Assembly (NCBI RefSeq): GCF_014655595.1
Contig: NZ_BNBL01000007.1
Coordinates: 139,909 to 203,908 of the forward strand
DNA: 64,000 bases
Direction: 5' to 3'
Source of the DNA: Streptomyces griseocarneus
GTDB lineage: Bacteria; Actinomycetota; Actinomycetes; Streptomycetales; Streptomycetaceae
The notes under the pieces are model-generated. The model was not told where the DNA came from. It made no database searches and saw only the letters and a list, made by a program, of their open reading frames with translations. Both the position numbers and the translations under genes were made by a program. Positions 42,899 through 51,286 of the stretch are shown here, piece after piece. Numbering within the stretch: position 1 is the first letter of the stretch; each line of letters opens with the position of its first letter.

Positions 42899-43108
42899 AT
42901 GTTCTGGCCCATGCTCGCCATCGCCCTCGGCTTCTGCGGCATCGCCGTCCTCGCGGTCCTCGCCGCGCGCGTCTTCGCCGAGGTGCGGCGGCTCTCCCGG
43001 CAGGTCTCCCAGGCCTCGCAGAGGATCACCCGGGCCGCCGAGGACCTGGAGCGGGCCGCGTCCCCGCTGGCGGCGCAGACCGCCCGTACGCTGCGCGAAG
43101 GCCGCTGA
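42899..43108 (+). CDS. Small single-pass membrane protein
   Basis: 69 residues from ATG 42899. One transmembrane helix (about 3-23) is followed by an amphipathic, heptad-like helix (about 26-60) with charged and Ala/Leu positions. A TAGGCT box lies about 10 bases before the ATG and there is no ribosome site, so a leaderless gene is likely. It stands just before tatA on the same strand. Function unknown; the shape (anchor plus coiled helix) resembles DUF948-type and TatA-like small proteins. Confidence 0.65.
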   Translation: MFWPMLAIALGFCGIAVLAVLAARVFAEVRRLSRQVSQASQRITRAAEDLERAASPLAAQTARTLREGR

Positions 43109-43327
43109 TCGCCGCATACGGGGGCTCTCCTGCGGTTTCGGGACGGACGGTACGCTGGTCGAGGTGGCCCTGTTGACGAGGCGGAGGGTCGCGACTGGGA
43201 GTATGCACAGGGATTGCCGAGCGTTTACCCCTGCGCGTTACGATCGCTGCCGTACGGCTGATGGACATATGTCCGGTCGGCCGGCCGGTCCCACACCCAT
43301 CCCGCTTCGGTGAGAAGGTAAATCCTT

Positions 43328-43609
43328 ATGTTCGGACGGCTCGGAGCTCCGGAGCTCATCCTCATCCTCGTCGTCATCGTCCTGCTGTTCGGTGCGAAGA
43401 AGCTTCCGGACATGGCGCGCTCCCTCGGCAAGTCCGCCCGCATCCTCAAGAGCGAGGCGAAGGCCATGAAGTCCGAGGGCCAGGACAACGCCGCCGCCCC
43501 CGCCGACCCGCCCGCCGCGGAGCAGGCCCCCCGTACGATCAAGGCCGCGCCCGGCGACGTGACCTCCCGCCCGGTCGGCGAGCCGAGCGACCGTACGACC
43601 CAGCGCTGA
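43328..43609 (+). CDS. tatA: Sec-independent protein translocase subunit TatA
   Basis: 93 residues from ATG 43328 (GAGAAGG upstream). The N-terminal membrane helix (about 8-22, PELILILVVIVLLFG) is followed by the hinge AKKLPDMARSLGKS and an amphipathic helix, the TatA/E signature with a Phe-Gly hinge. TatA oligomerises to form the pore for folded proteins bearing twin-arginine signals. The Pro/Ala-rich tail is cytosolic. TatC follows after 68 bases. tatB is not here, as is usual in streptomycetes. Confidence 0.94.
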   Translation: MFGRLGAPELILILVVIVLLFGAKKLPDMARSLGKSARILKSEAKAMKSEGQDNAAAPADPPAAEQAPRTIKAAPGDVTSRPVGEPSDRTTQR

Positions 43610-43677
43610 CCCCGGACAGACTTCAGACGGCCGCCGCGTTCGGGCGTCCGTCTGCCGCACGAGAATAGGGACGTGGG

Positions 43678-44616
43678 TTGCCGAAGTCTGCCCGCAAGAA
43701 GGAGAAGGACCCCGAGGGGCGGATGCCGCTCGCGGAGCACCTGCGTGAGCTGCGCAACCGGCTGGCGAAGTCCGTCCTCGCCGTCGTGATCGTCGCCGTG
43801 GTGGCGGCCTTCTACTACAAGGACATCATCGAGGTCTTCAAGCACCCGATCCAGGACGCGATCGGCTGCAAGATCTCCTTCGCGGAGCTCGCGAACAAGG
43901 ACGCCCGCCAGCAGTGCGCCAGCATCACCATGTCCGGCCTGGTCGGACCGTTCACCCTGATGGTGAAGGTCTCGCTGGTCTCCGGTCTGGTGCTGGCGAG
44001 CCCGGTGTGGCTCTACCAGCTGTGGGCGTTCCTCGCGCCGGGGCTGCACAGGACCGAGAAGAAGTACGCCCTGGGCTTCGTCGCGGCGGGCGTGCCGCTC
44101 TTCGCGGCGGGCGGTTTCTTCGCCTACAAGGTGCTGCCCTCCGCGGCCAAGGTCCTCATCGAGTTCACCCCGGGCGGGGTCGACAACCTGCTGCCGCTCG
44201 ACGAGCTCATCGACCTCGTCACCCGCCTCGTGGTCGTCTTCGGGCTCTCCTTCGAGCTGCCGCTGCTGCTGATGATGCTCAACTTCGGCGGAGTGCTCAC
44301 CGGCCGCCGCATGCTGGGCTGGTGGCGCGGCATGATCATGTGCGTCACGATCTTCTCCGCCGTGGCCACCCCGACCGTCGACCCCTTCTCGATGTTCCTG
44401 CTGGCCGGCCCGATCATCGTGCTGTACTTCATCGCGGTCGGCATCGCGCTCCTGAACGACAAGCGCAAGCGCGAGGCGGACCCCGACCGGCTGCTCTCCG
44501 ACGACGAGGCCGCACCGCTGGACCTCAGCCCGCAACCCATCGGCGACTCCGAGCCGCTGCCCCCGCTGTCCGAGCAGTCCGCCGGCCACGGCAAGGGCTA
44601 CGACGACGTGACGTGA
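43678..44616 (+). CDS. tatC: Sec-independent protein translocase subunit TatC
   Basis: 312 residues from TTG 43678. Six transmembrane segments follow the conserved cytosolic MPLAEHLRELRNR (about 16-28), whose Glu binds the twin-arginine motif. The periplasmic loop after TM3 keeps the Phe and Glu of the family (LIEFTPGG). The last 60 residues are an acidic cytosolic tail. TatC is the receptor for twin-arginine signal peptides. A TAGGGA box close to the start hints at a second promoter. A bulged hairpin (44622-44652) follows. Confidence 0.94.
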   Translation: MPKSARKKEKDPEGRMPLAEHLRELRNRLAKSVLAVVIVAVVAAFYYKDIIEVFKHPIQDAIGCKISFAELANKDARQQCASITMSGLVGPFTLMVKVSLVSGLVLASPVWLYQLWAFLAPGLHRTEKKYALGFVAAGVPLFAAGGFFAYKVLPSAAKVLIEFTPGGVDNLLPLDELIDLVTRLVVVFGLSFELPLLLMMLNFGGVLTGRRMLGWWRGMIMCVTIFSAVATPTVDPFSMFLLAGPIIVLYFIAVGIALLNDKRKREADPDRLLSDDEAAPLDLSPQPIGDSEPLPPLSEQSAGHGKGYDDVT

Positions 44617-44621
44617 GAGCG

Positions 44622-44652
44622 ACCGGTCGCGCGGGCGCACCCCGCGACCGGT
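44622..44652 (+). terminator. Hairpin between tatC and the lipid-kinase-like gene
   Basis: 10-bp stem (44622-44631 against 44643-44652) extended by 3 bp above a one-base bulge, loop CGCA. It begins 6 bases after the tatC stop. A TAGTGT -10-like box (44652-44657) touches its end. Confidence 0.7.
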
Positions 44653-44663
44653 AGTGTCCCCGG

Positions 44664-45557
44664 GTGACCAGCGACATCACGTTATTCGTCAACCCCACCG
44701 CCGGCCGGGGCCGCGGCGCCCGGGCGGCCGCGCCCGCCGCCCGCGTGCTGCGGGACGCCGGTTTCCACGTCCGTACGGTGGTGGGCGCCGACGGCCCGGA
44801 CGCGCTGCGGCGCGCCCACGAGGCCGTCGCGGGCGGCACCGGCGCGCTGATAGCCGTCGGCGGCGACGGCATGACCTCGCTGGCCCTGCGCGCCGTCGCC
44901 GGCACCCCCACCCCCCTCGGCGTGGTGGCCGTCGGCACCGGCAACGACTTCGCCCGCGCCGCCGGCCTGCCCGTACGCGACCCCGTCGCCGCCGCCGGGG
45001 TGGTCGCCGCCTCCCTCAAGGGCGACGGCGGCCGGGCCGTCGACCTCGGCAGGGTGGGGGAGAGGTGGTTCGGCACCGTCCTCGCCTCCGGCTTCGACTC
45101 ACGCGTCAACGACCGCGGCAACCGCATGCGCTTCCCCACCGGCCGGCTGCGCTACGACGCGGCCCTGCTCGCCGAGCTGGCCGCGCTGCGCCCCATCCGC
45201 TACCGGCTGCGGCTCGACGACGGCCCCGAGCAGCACATCGACGCCACCCTGGTCGCGGTCGGCAACGGACGCTCGTACGGCGGCGGCATGCGCATCTGCG
45301 CGGGCGCCCGCCTGGACGACGGCCTCTTCGACGTCACCGTCGTCGGCCCCTGCCGCCGCTCCACGCTGCTCACGGTCTTCCCCAAGGTCTACCGCGGCAC
45401 CCACCTCGGCCACCCCGCCGTGACCACCCACCGGGCGGCGAAGGTGACCCTGGAGGCGGACGGCGTCACCGGCTACGCCGACGGGGAGCCGCTGGGCCCG
45501 CTGCCGCTCACCGCCGAGACCGTGCCCGCCGCCGTGCGTCTGCTGGGAGCTCGATAA
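44664..45557 (+). CDS. Diacylglycerol/sphingosine kinase-family protein
   Basis: 297 residues from GTG 44664, six bases after a TAGTGT box with no ribosome site, so probably leaderless. The DAGK catalytic domain has NPTAGRG (10-16), the nucleotide loop GGDGM (66-70; Met replaces the usual Thr) and GTGNDFARA. The C-terminal beta domain contains YGGGMRICAGARLDDGLFDV. It should phosphorylate a lipid such as diacylglycerol or a related alcohol at the membrane. The substrate is uncertain. Confidence 0.88.
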   Translation: MTSDITLFVNPTAGRGRGARAAAPAARVLRDAGFHVRTVVGADGPDALRRAHEAVAGGTGALIAVGGDGMTSLALRAVAGTPTPLGVVAVGTGNDFARAAGLPVRDPVAAAGVVAASLKGDGGRAVDLGRVGERWFGTVLASGFDSRVNDRGNRMRFPTGRLRYDAALLAELAALRPIRYRLRLDDGPEQHIDATLVAVGNGRSYGGGMRICAGARLDDGLFDVTVVGPCRRSTLLTVFPKVYRGTHLGHPAVTTHRAAKVTLEADGVTGYADGEPLGPLPLTAETVPAAVRLLGAR

Positions 45558-45601
45558 AGATCGGGTGGCTGTCAGAGGTCCCCGGTAGGCTCGTAGACAA
45601 G

Positions 45602-48427
45602 ATGACCGACGACATGTCCCCTGCTGAGCGCTACGCCCTGGCACGGCAGCGCGCCGCGGAGCAGGCCACCGCGCTCGCCCCCTTCCGCGAGATGTACGAC
45701 TTCGAGCTGGACCCCTTCCAGATAGAGGCCTGCAAGGCCCTGGAGGCCGGAAAAGGGGTGCTGGTCGCGGCGCCGACCGGCTCCGGAAAGACCATCGTGG
45801 GCGAGTTCGCCGTCCACCTGGCCCTCACCCAGGGCCGCAAGTGCTTCTACACCACGCCGATCAAGGCCCTTTCCAACCAGAAGTACAACGACCTGGTCCG
45901 GCGCTACGGCGCCGCCAAGGTCGGCCTGCTGACCGGCGACAACAGCGTCAACGCCGACGCCCCCGTGCTGGTGATGACCACCGAGGTCCTGCGCAACATG
46001 CTCTACGCGGGCTCGCAGGCGCTCATAGGCCTCGGTCACGTGGTCATGGACGAGGTGCACTACCTCTCCGACCGCTTCCGCGGCGCCGTCTGGGAGGAGG
46101 TCATCATCCACCTCCCCGAGTCGGTGACGCTGGTCTCCCTGTCGGCCACCGTCTCCAACGCCGAGGAGTTCGGCGACTGGCTGGACACCGTCCGCGGCGA
46201 CACCGAGGTGATCGTCTCCGAGGAGCGGCCCGTCCCGCTGTGGCAGCACGTGCTGGCCGGCCGGCGGATGTACGACCTCTTCGAGGAGGAGACCGACCAC
46301 GGCGGCCGAGGCGCCGCCCGCCGCGAGGTCAACCCCGACCTGCTGCGCATGGCCCGCATGGAGAACAGCCGCGTCTACAACCCCCGCGACCGCCGCCGGG
46401 GCAAGATGGTGCGCGAGGCAGACCGCGAGCGCGAGCGCCGCCAGCGCAGCCGGATCTGGACGCCCGGCCGCCCCGAGGTCATCGAGCGCCTGGACGCCGA
46501 GGGCCTGCTGCCCGCCATCACCTTCATCTTCAGCCGCGCCGGCTGCGAGGCCGCCGTCCAGCAGTGCCTCTACGCCGGCCTGCGGCTCAACGACGACGCG
46601 GCCCGCGCCAGGGTGCGCGAGATCGTCGAGGAGCGCTGCGCCCCGATCCCCGACGAGGACCTCCACGTCCTGGGCTACTTCGAATGGCTCGAGGGGCTCG
46701 AGCGCGGCATCGCCGCCCACCACGCGGGCATGCTGCCGACCTTCAAGGAGGTCGTCGAGGAGCTCTTCGTCAAGGGCCTGGTCAAGGCCGTCTTCGCCAC
46801 CGAGACCCTGGCCCTGGGCATCAACATGCCGGCCCGGTCCGTGGTGCTGGAGAAGCTGGTGAAGTGGAACGGCGAGCAGCACGCCGACATCACCCCCGGC
46901 GAGTACACCCAGCTCACCGGCCGCGCCGGCCGCCGCGGCATCGACGTCGAGGGCCATGCCGTGGTGCTGTGGCAGCGCGCCATGGACCCGGGCGCGCTGG
47001 CGGGCCTGGCCGGCACGCGCACGTACCCGCTGCGCTCCAGCTTCAAGCCGTCGTACAACATGGCGGTCAACCTGGTCTCGCAGTTCGGCCGGCACCGCTC
47101 GCGCGAGCTGCTGGAGACCTCCTTCGCCCAGTTCCAGGCGGACAAGTCGGTCGTCGGCATCTCCCGCCAGGTCCAGAAGAACGAGGAGGGCCTCGCCGGG
47201 TACCGCCAGGCGATCGAGTGCCACCTCGGCGACTTCGACGAGTACGCCCGCCTGCGCCGCGAGCTGAAGGACCGTGAGACCGAGCTGGCCAAGCAGGGCG
47301 CGTCCCAGCGGCGGGCCGCCGCGGCCGCCGCGCTGGAGCGGCTCAAGCCGGGCGACGTCATCCACGTGCCCACGGGCAAGTACGCCGGCCTCGCGCTCGT
47401 GCTCGACCCGGGCGTGGCGCCCGCCCGCACCGACCGCCACCGCGGCTTCGACCACTACGACGGCCCGCGCCCGCTCGTCCTCACCGCCGAGCGGCAGGTC
47501 AAGCGGCTCGCCCCGATCGACTTCCCGGTGCCGGTCGAGCCGATGGAGCGGATGCGCATCCCCAAGTCCTTCAACCCGCGCAGCCCGCAGTCCCGCCGCG
47601 ACCTCGCCTCCGCGCTGCGCACCAAGGCCGGTCACCTCGAGCCCGACCGGCACCGCAGGGCCCGGGGCGCGGCCGCCGACGACACCGAGATCGCCCGCCT
47701 GCGCACCGCCATCCGCGCGCATCCCTGCCACGGCTGCGACGAGCGCGAGGACCACGCCCGCTGGGCCGAGCGCCACTACCGCCTGCAGCGCGACACCCGG
47801 CAGCTGGAGCGGCGCATCGAGGGCCGGACGAACACCATCGCCCGGACCTTCGACCGCATCTGCGCGCTGCTGAGCGAGCTGGGCTATCTGCACGGCGACG
47901 AGGTCACGGAGAACGGCCGCCGCCTGGCCCGGCTCTACGGCGAGCTGGACCTGCTGGCGTCCGAGTGCCTGCGCGACGGCGTCTGGGACGGCCTGAAGCC
48001 CGCCGAGCTGGCGGCCTGCGCCTCCGCGCTGGTCTACGAGGCCCGCGCCGCCGACGACGCCGCCCCGCCGAAACTGCCCGCGGGCCCGGCGCAGGACGCC
48101 CTCGCCGAGATGGTCCGCATCTGGGGCCGGCTCGACGCCCTGGAGGAGCAGCACAAGATCAACCAGACGGAGGGCGTCGGCCAGCGCGAGCCGGACCTCG
48201 GCTTCGCCTGGCCCGCCTACCGCTGGGCCTCCGGCCACGGTCTGGACGAGGTGCTGCGGGAGATCGACATGCCGGCGGGCGACTTCGTGCGCTGGACGAA
48301 GCAGCTGATCGACGTCCTCGGCCAGATCGCGGCGGCGGCCCCGCCCGGCAGCCCCGTCGCGCGCAACGCCCGCAAGGCGGTCGACGGACTGCTGCGCGGC
48401 GTCGTGGCGTACTCGTCGGTGGGCTGA
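45602..48427 (+). CDS. DEAD/DEAH-box RNA helicase, HelY/Mtr4-like
   Basis: 941 residues from ATG 45602; a TAGGCT box 10 bases upstream suggests a leaderless start. An ATG at 45614 is an alternative. The motor has Walker A APTGSGKT (57-64), Walker B DEVH, SAT, and in RecA-2 GINMPAR and QLTGRAGRRGID. The long insertion and C-terminal DSHCT domain (about 760-940) make it a Ski2/Mtr4-type 3'-5' RNA helicase, called HelY in mycobacteria. Cys-x2-Cys occurs near residue 705. It probably unwinds structured RNA for decay or processing. It converges on the LysR gene. Confidence 0.92.
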   Translation: MTDDMSPAERYALARQRAAEQATALAPFREMYDFELDPFQIEACKALEAGKGVLVAAPTGSGKTIVGEFAVHLALTQGRKCFYTTPIKALSNQKYNDLVRRYGAAKVGLLTGDNSVNADAPVLVMTTEVLRNMLYAGSQALIGLGHVVMDEVHYLSDRFRGAVWEEVIIHLPESVTLVSLSATVSNAEEFGDWLDTVRGDTEVIVSEERPVPLWQHVLAGRRMYDLFEEETDHGGRGAARREVNPDLLRMARMENSRVYNPRDRRRGKMVREADRERERRQRSRIWTPGRPEVIERLDAEGLLPAITFIFSRAGCEAAVQQCLYAGLRLNDDAARARVREIVEERCAPIPDEDLHVLGYFEWLEGLERGIAAHHAGMLPTFKEVVEELFVKGLVKAVFATETLALGINMPARSVVLEKLVKWNGEQHADITPGEYTQLTGRAGRRGIDVEGHAVVLWQRAMDPGALAGLAGTRTYPLRSSFKPSYNMAVNLVSQFGRHRSRELLETSFAQFQADKSVVGISRQVQKNEEGLAGYRQAIECHLGDFDEYARLRRELKDRETELAKQGASQRRAAAAAALERLKPGDVIHVPTGKYAGLALVLDPGVAPARTDRHRGFDHYDGPRPLVLTAERQVKRLAPIDFPVPVEPMERMRIPKSFNPRSPQSRRDLASALRTKAGHLEPDRHRRARGAAADDTEIARLRTAIRAHPCHGCDEREDHARWAERHYRLQRDTRQLERRIEGRTNTIARTFDRICALLSELGYLHGDEVTENGRRLARLYGELDLLASECLRDGVWDGLKPAELAACASALVYEARAADDAAPPKLPAGPAQDALAEMVRIWGRLDALEEQHKINQTEGVGQREPDLGFAWPAYRWASGHGLDEVLREIDMPAGDFVRWTKQLIDVLGQIAAAAPPGSPVARNARKAVDGLLRGVVAYSSVG

Positions 48428-48469
48428 GGTGGGCTGAGCCACCCCGGCACGCCCGGTCCCGGCCGCGCC

Positions 48470-49390
48470 CTAGCGGGCGGTCAGCCCCAGCAGGTCGCGG
48501 GCCGGGCCCGTCGGGCGGTGGCCCGTCGGCCAGACCGCCCGCAGGGCGCGGCGCAGCGGCAGGCCGGCGACCGGGATCTCCACCAGCCGCCGGGCGGCCA
48601 GCTCCTCGTCGATCGCCAGCTCGCTCAGCACCGACGGTCCGGCACCGCTGACGGCCGCCGCCTTGGCCGCGGTCGTCGACGCCAGCTCCAGCAGCGGGGG
48701 CGCCGGCCCGTCGCACGCGGCGAGGGCCGCGTCGAGCACCTGACGGGTGCCCGAACCGCGCTCGCGCAGGATCAGGGGGGTCGCCGCCAGCTCGGCCGGG
48801 GGCAGCGGGGCGCCGCGCCGGGCCCAGGGGTGGCCGGGGGCGGTGACGACGACGAGCCGGTCGTGGCCGATCACCGTGCCGTCCAGGCCGGGCGGCACGT
48901 CCAGGCCCTCGACGAACCCGAGGTCCGCCTCCCCGGCCAGCAGCCGACCGGCGACGGCGGCGGAGTTGCCGGCCAGCAGCGAGACGGCCGTGTCCGGCCG
49001 CTGCGTGCGCAGCGCGACCAGCCAGCCCGGCAGCAGGTACTCGGCGATGGTCATGCTGGCGGCGACCCGCAGGCGCGCGTCGCGCCGTCCCCGCAGGGCC
49101 TGCGCGCCCGCGTCGAAGGCCTCGGCCGCCTCCACGATCCGCCGCGCCCAGTCCGTGACGAGCACCCCGGCGTCCGTCAGCCGCGAACCGCGCGGGGAGC
49201 GCTCCACCAGCGCGACCCCGAGCTGCCGTTCCATGGCGCGCAGCCGGCCGCTCGCGGCGGGCTGGGTGATGCCCAGCTCCCGCGCCGCCCGCCCCAGGCT
49301 GCCCAGCCGGGCCACGGCGAGCAGCAGCTCGAGCGCCCCGAGGTCGGGCACCCGGTGCGCCAGCGGCACGCGGACCGGCTCCTGACTCAT
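48470..49390 (-). CDS. LysR-family transcriptional regulator
   Basis: 306 residues. The winged HTH (about 16-75; LLLAVARLGSLGRAARELGITQPAASGRL) is followed by a type 2 periplasmic-binding effector domain (about 100-300). It diverges from the TDT transporter gene with 70 bases between start codons, the usual arrangement when a LysR protein controls its neighbour. A TATG-N4-CATA element with a T-N11-A core lies in that gap. The effector is unknown. Confidence 0.9.
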   Translation of the reverse strand: MSQEPVRVPLAHRVPDLGALELLLAVARLGSLGRAARELGITQPAASGRLRAMERQLGVALVERSPRGSRLTDAGVLVTDWARRIVEAAEAFDAGAQALRGRRDARLRVAASMTIAEYLLPGWLVALRTQRPDTAVSLLAGNSAAVAGRLLAGEADLGFVEGLDVPPGLDGTVIGHDRLVVVTAPGHPWARRGAPLPPAELAATPLILRERGSGTRQVLDAALAACDGPAPPLLELASTTAAKAAAVSGAGPSVLSELAIDEELAARRLVEIPVAGLPLRRALRAVWPTGHRPTGPARDLLGLTAR

Positions 49391-49401
49391 CAGTCCAGCT
49401 T

Positions 49402-49413
49402 ATGCCCTCATAG
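49402..49413. promoter_or_regulatory. Candidate LysR-type binding site
   Basis: TATGCCCTCATA (TATG-N4-CATA) within a T-N11-A setting, 12 bases before the LysR start and 48 before the transporter start. Confidence 0.4.
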
Positions 49414-49460
49414 CCACATCGTCCCTGGTGAGGGCCTCGCCCCGGGGAGAGGCTGGAACC

Positions 49461-50585
49461 ATGAGCACGCACAGCCACCCCACACCCCTGCGCCACCTCG
49501 GCCCCAACTGGTACGCGACCGTCATGGGCACCGCCATCGTCGCGTCCGCCGGGGCCGCCCTGCCCCTCCACGCACCGGGCCTGCGCGGGGCGTACGAGGC
49601 GGTGTGGGCGCTGGCCGTGCTGCTCCTGCTCTCCCTCCTCGCCGCCCGCGCCGGCCACTGGGCCCGCCACCGGGACCAGGCCCGGCGGCACCTGGGCGAC
49701 CCGGCGGTCGCCCCCTTCTACGGCTGCCTGGCGATGGCCGTGCTCGCCGTCGGCGGGGCCACGCTCTCCGTCGGCTCCGGGGTCATCGGCGAGCGGGCGG
49801 CCGTGGCCGCCGACGCCGTGCTGTGGGTGGCCGGCACCGGCATCGGGCTCGCCGCTGCGGCGGCCATTCCGTATCTGATGGTCACCCGCCACCGGATAGC
49901 GCCGGGCGACGCCTCCCCCGTGTGGCTGCTGCCGGTCGTCGCGCCGATGGTCTCGGCCGCGACCGGTCCCGCGCTCGTGCCGCACCTGGCGGCCGGCCAG
50001 TGGCGGGAGGCGATGCTGCTGGGGTGCTACGCGCTGTTCGGGGCGAGCCTGCTGGCGACGCTGGTCATCCTGCCCGCCGTCGTCGCGCGCCTGATCCACC
50101 ACGGGCCGCTGCCGCTCGTGCTGACCCCCACGCTCTTCCTCGTCCTCGGCCCGCTGGGCCAGTCCACGACCGCCGTGGGCAACCTGGCCGACGTCGCACG
50201 GGGCGCGGTCGCGGCCCCCTACGCCGAGGCCCTGGGCGGCTTCGCGGTGCTCTACGGCGTCCCCGTCATGGGCTTCGCCCTGCTGTGGCTGGCCCTGGCG
50301 GGCGCCATGGCGGTCCGCGCCTTCCGCGGCGGCATGGGCTTCGCGATGACCTGGTGGGCCTTCACCTTCCCCGTCGGCACGTGCGTCACGGGCGCCGCCG
50401 GCCTCGCCCGGCACACCGGACTGTCCGCCCTGACCTGGGCGGCCGGCGGGCTGTACGTCCTGCTGGTGGCCGCCTGGGCGGTCGCGGCAACCCGCACGGC
50501 GGCCGGGCTGGTCAGCGGCCGGCTGCTCGCAGCGCCGCGCCCAGCACCGTCGGCGCCTGTGCCAGCGATGGCCCGTACCACGTGA
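49461..50585 (+). CDS. TDT-family (TehA-like) membrane transporter
   Basis: 374 residues from ATG 49461 (GAGAGG upstream; an earlier GTG at 49428 is possible). About ten transmembrane helices begin with LGPNWYATVMGTAIVAS, the signature of the tellurite-resistance/dicarboxylate transporter family, which also includes sulfite exporters and SLAC-type anion channels. GLGGF and FGMTWWAFTFPVG-like segments near the end are preserved. The substrate is probably an anion (sulfite, dicarboxylate or tellurite-related). The last 74 bases overlap the 3' end of the convergent metal-receptor gene. Confidence 0.87.
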   Translation: MSTHSHPTPLRHLGPNWYATVMGTAIVASAGAALPLHAPGLRGAYEAVWALAVLLLLSLLAARAGHWARHRDQARRHLGDPAVAPFYGCLAMAVLAVGGATLSVGSGVIGERAAVAADAVLWVAGTGIGLAAAAAIPYLMVTRHRIAPGDASPVWLLPVVAPMVSAATGPALVPHLAAGQWREAMLLGCYALFGASLLATLVILPAVVARLIHHGPLPLVLTPTLFLVLGPLGQSTTAVGNLADVARGAVAAPYAEALGGFAVLYGVPVMGFALLWLALAGAMAVRAFRGGMGFAMTWWAFTFPVGTCVTGAAGLARHTGLSALTWAAGGLYVLLVAAWAVAATRTAAGLVSGRLLAAPRPAPSAPVPAMARTT

Positions 50586-51264
50586 GATGACGCCCGCTGA
50601 CGAGCGCGGACGGCAGGCCGGGAAAGGACTCCGGCCCGTCGTCCGCGCCGAAGCGGTACGGCTCGTCGGGCAGCACGACCAGCTCCGCACCGCAGGAGTT
50701 GAGCTCCTCGAGCGGGATGCGGGGGTAGCGCTCGGCGTGCCCGGCGTGGACGTTGAGCACGCCGAGGCGGGCGAGGACGTCGCCGGCGAAGGTGTCCCGG
50801 CCCAGCACCATCCAGGGCCTGCGCCACACGGGCACCACGGCCCGTACCGGGGGAGCGTCCGCCCGTACGTCGCGCCAGGCGTCGCGCGCGTCGTCGAGCC
50901 AGGCGGGCCGGGCCAGGCGGCAGCCGCGCACCAGGACGCGCTCCAGCTCGGCGAACGCCTGCCCGAGCGTGCGGACTTCGGTGACGAGGACGTCCAGCCC
51001 GGCCGCCCGCAGGGCGCCGAGGTCGGGGGCGCGGTTCTCCTCCTCGTTGGCGATGACGAGGTCGGGGGCGAGGGCCACGATCCGTGCCACGTCGGGGTTC
51101 TTGGTGCCCCTGACGCGGACGACGTCGAGGTCCGCGGGGTGTTCGCACCAGTCGGTGGCCCCGACGAGCAGCTCCGGGGCCGTGGCGGCCACGGCCTCGG
51201 TCAGCGAGGGGACCAGGGAGACGACGCGGCGTACGGCGGGGCGGGCCCTGGTCCGTGGAGTCAC
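50512..51264 (-). CDS. Helical-backbone metal receptor (BtuF-like), cytosolic
   Basis: 250 residues. It has the two-lobed BtuF/FhuD-type fold joined by a long helix: VVSLVPSLTEAV, ATDWCEHPAD, RGTKNPDVARIVALAPDLVIANEEENR and VVLPDEPYRFG are typical of cobalamin or iron-chelate binding proteins. It has no signal peptide and no lipobox, and no transporter genes are adjacent. It is therefore probably an intracellular binding protein and not an ABC receptor. Its 3' end overlaps the TDT gene by 74 bases on the opposite strand. Confidence 0.82.
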   Translation of the reverse strand: MTPRTRARPAVRRVVSLVPSLTEAVAATAPELLVGATDWCEHPADLDVVRVRGTKNPDVARIVALAPDLVIANEEENRAPDLGALRAAGLDVLVTEVRTLGQAFAELERVLVRGCRLARPAWLDDARDAWRDVRADAPPVRAVVPVWRRPWMVLGRDTFAGDVLARLGVLNVHAGHAERYPRIPLEELNSCGAELVVLPDEPYRFGADDGPESFPGLPSALVSGRHLTWYGPSLAQAPTVLGAALRAAGR

Positions 51265-51286
51265 GGCCCCACCGTACGCCTGTTCG

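Noticed and set aside
45572..48442. A 956-codon minus-strand open frame opposite the helicase
   Set aside because: Antisense shadow. The plus strand has all helicase motifs.
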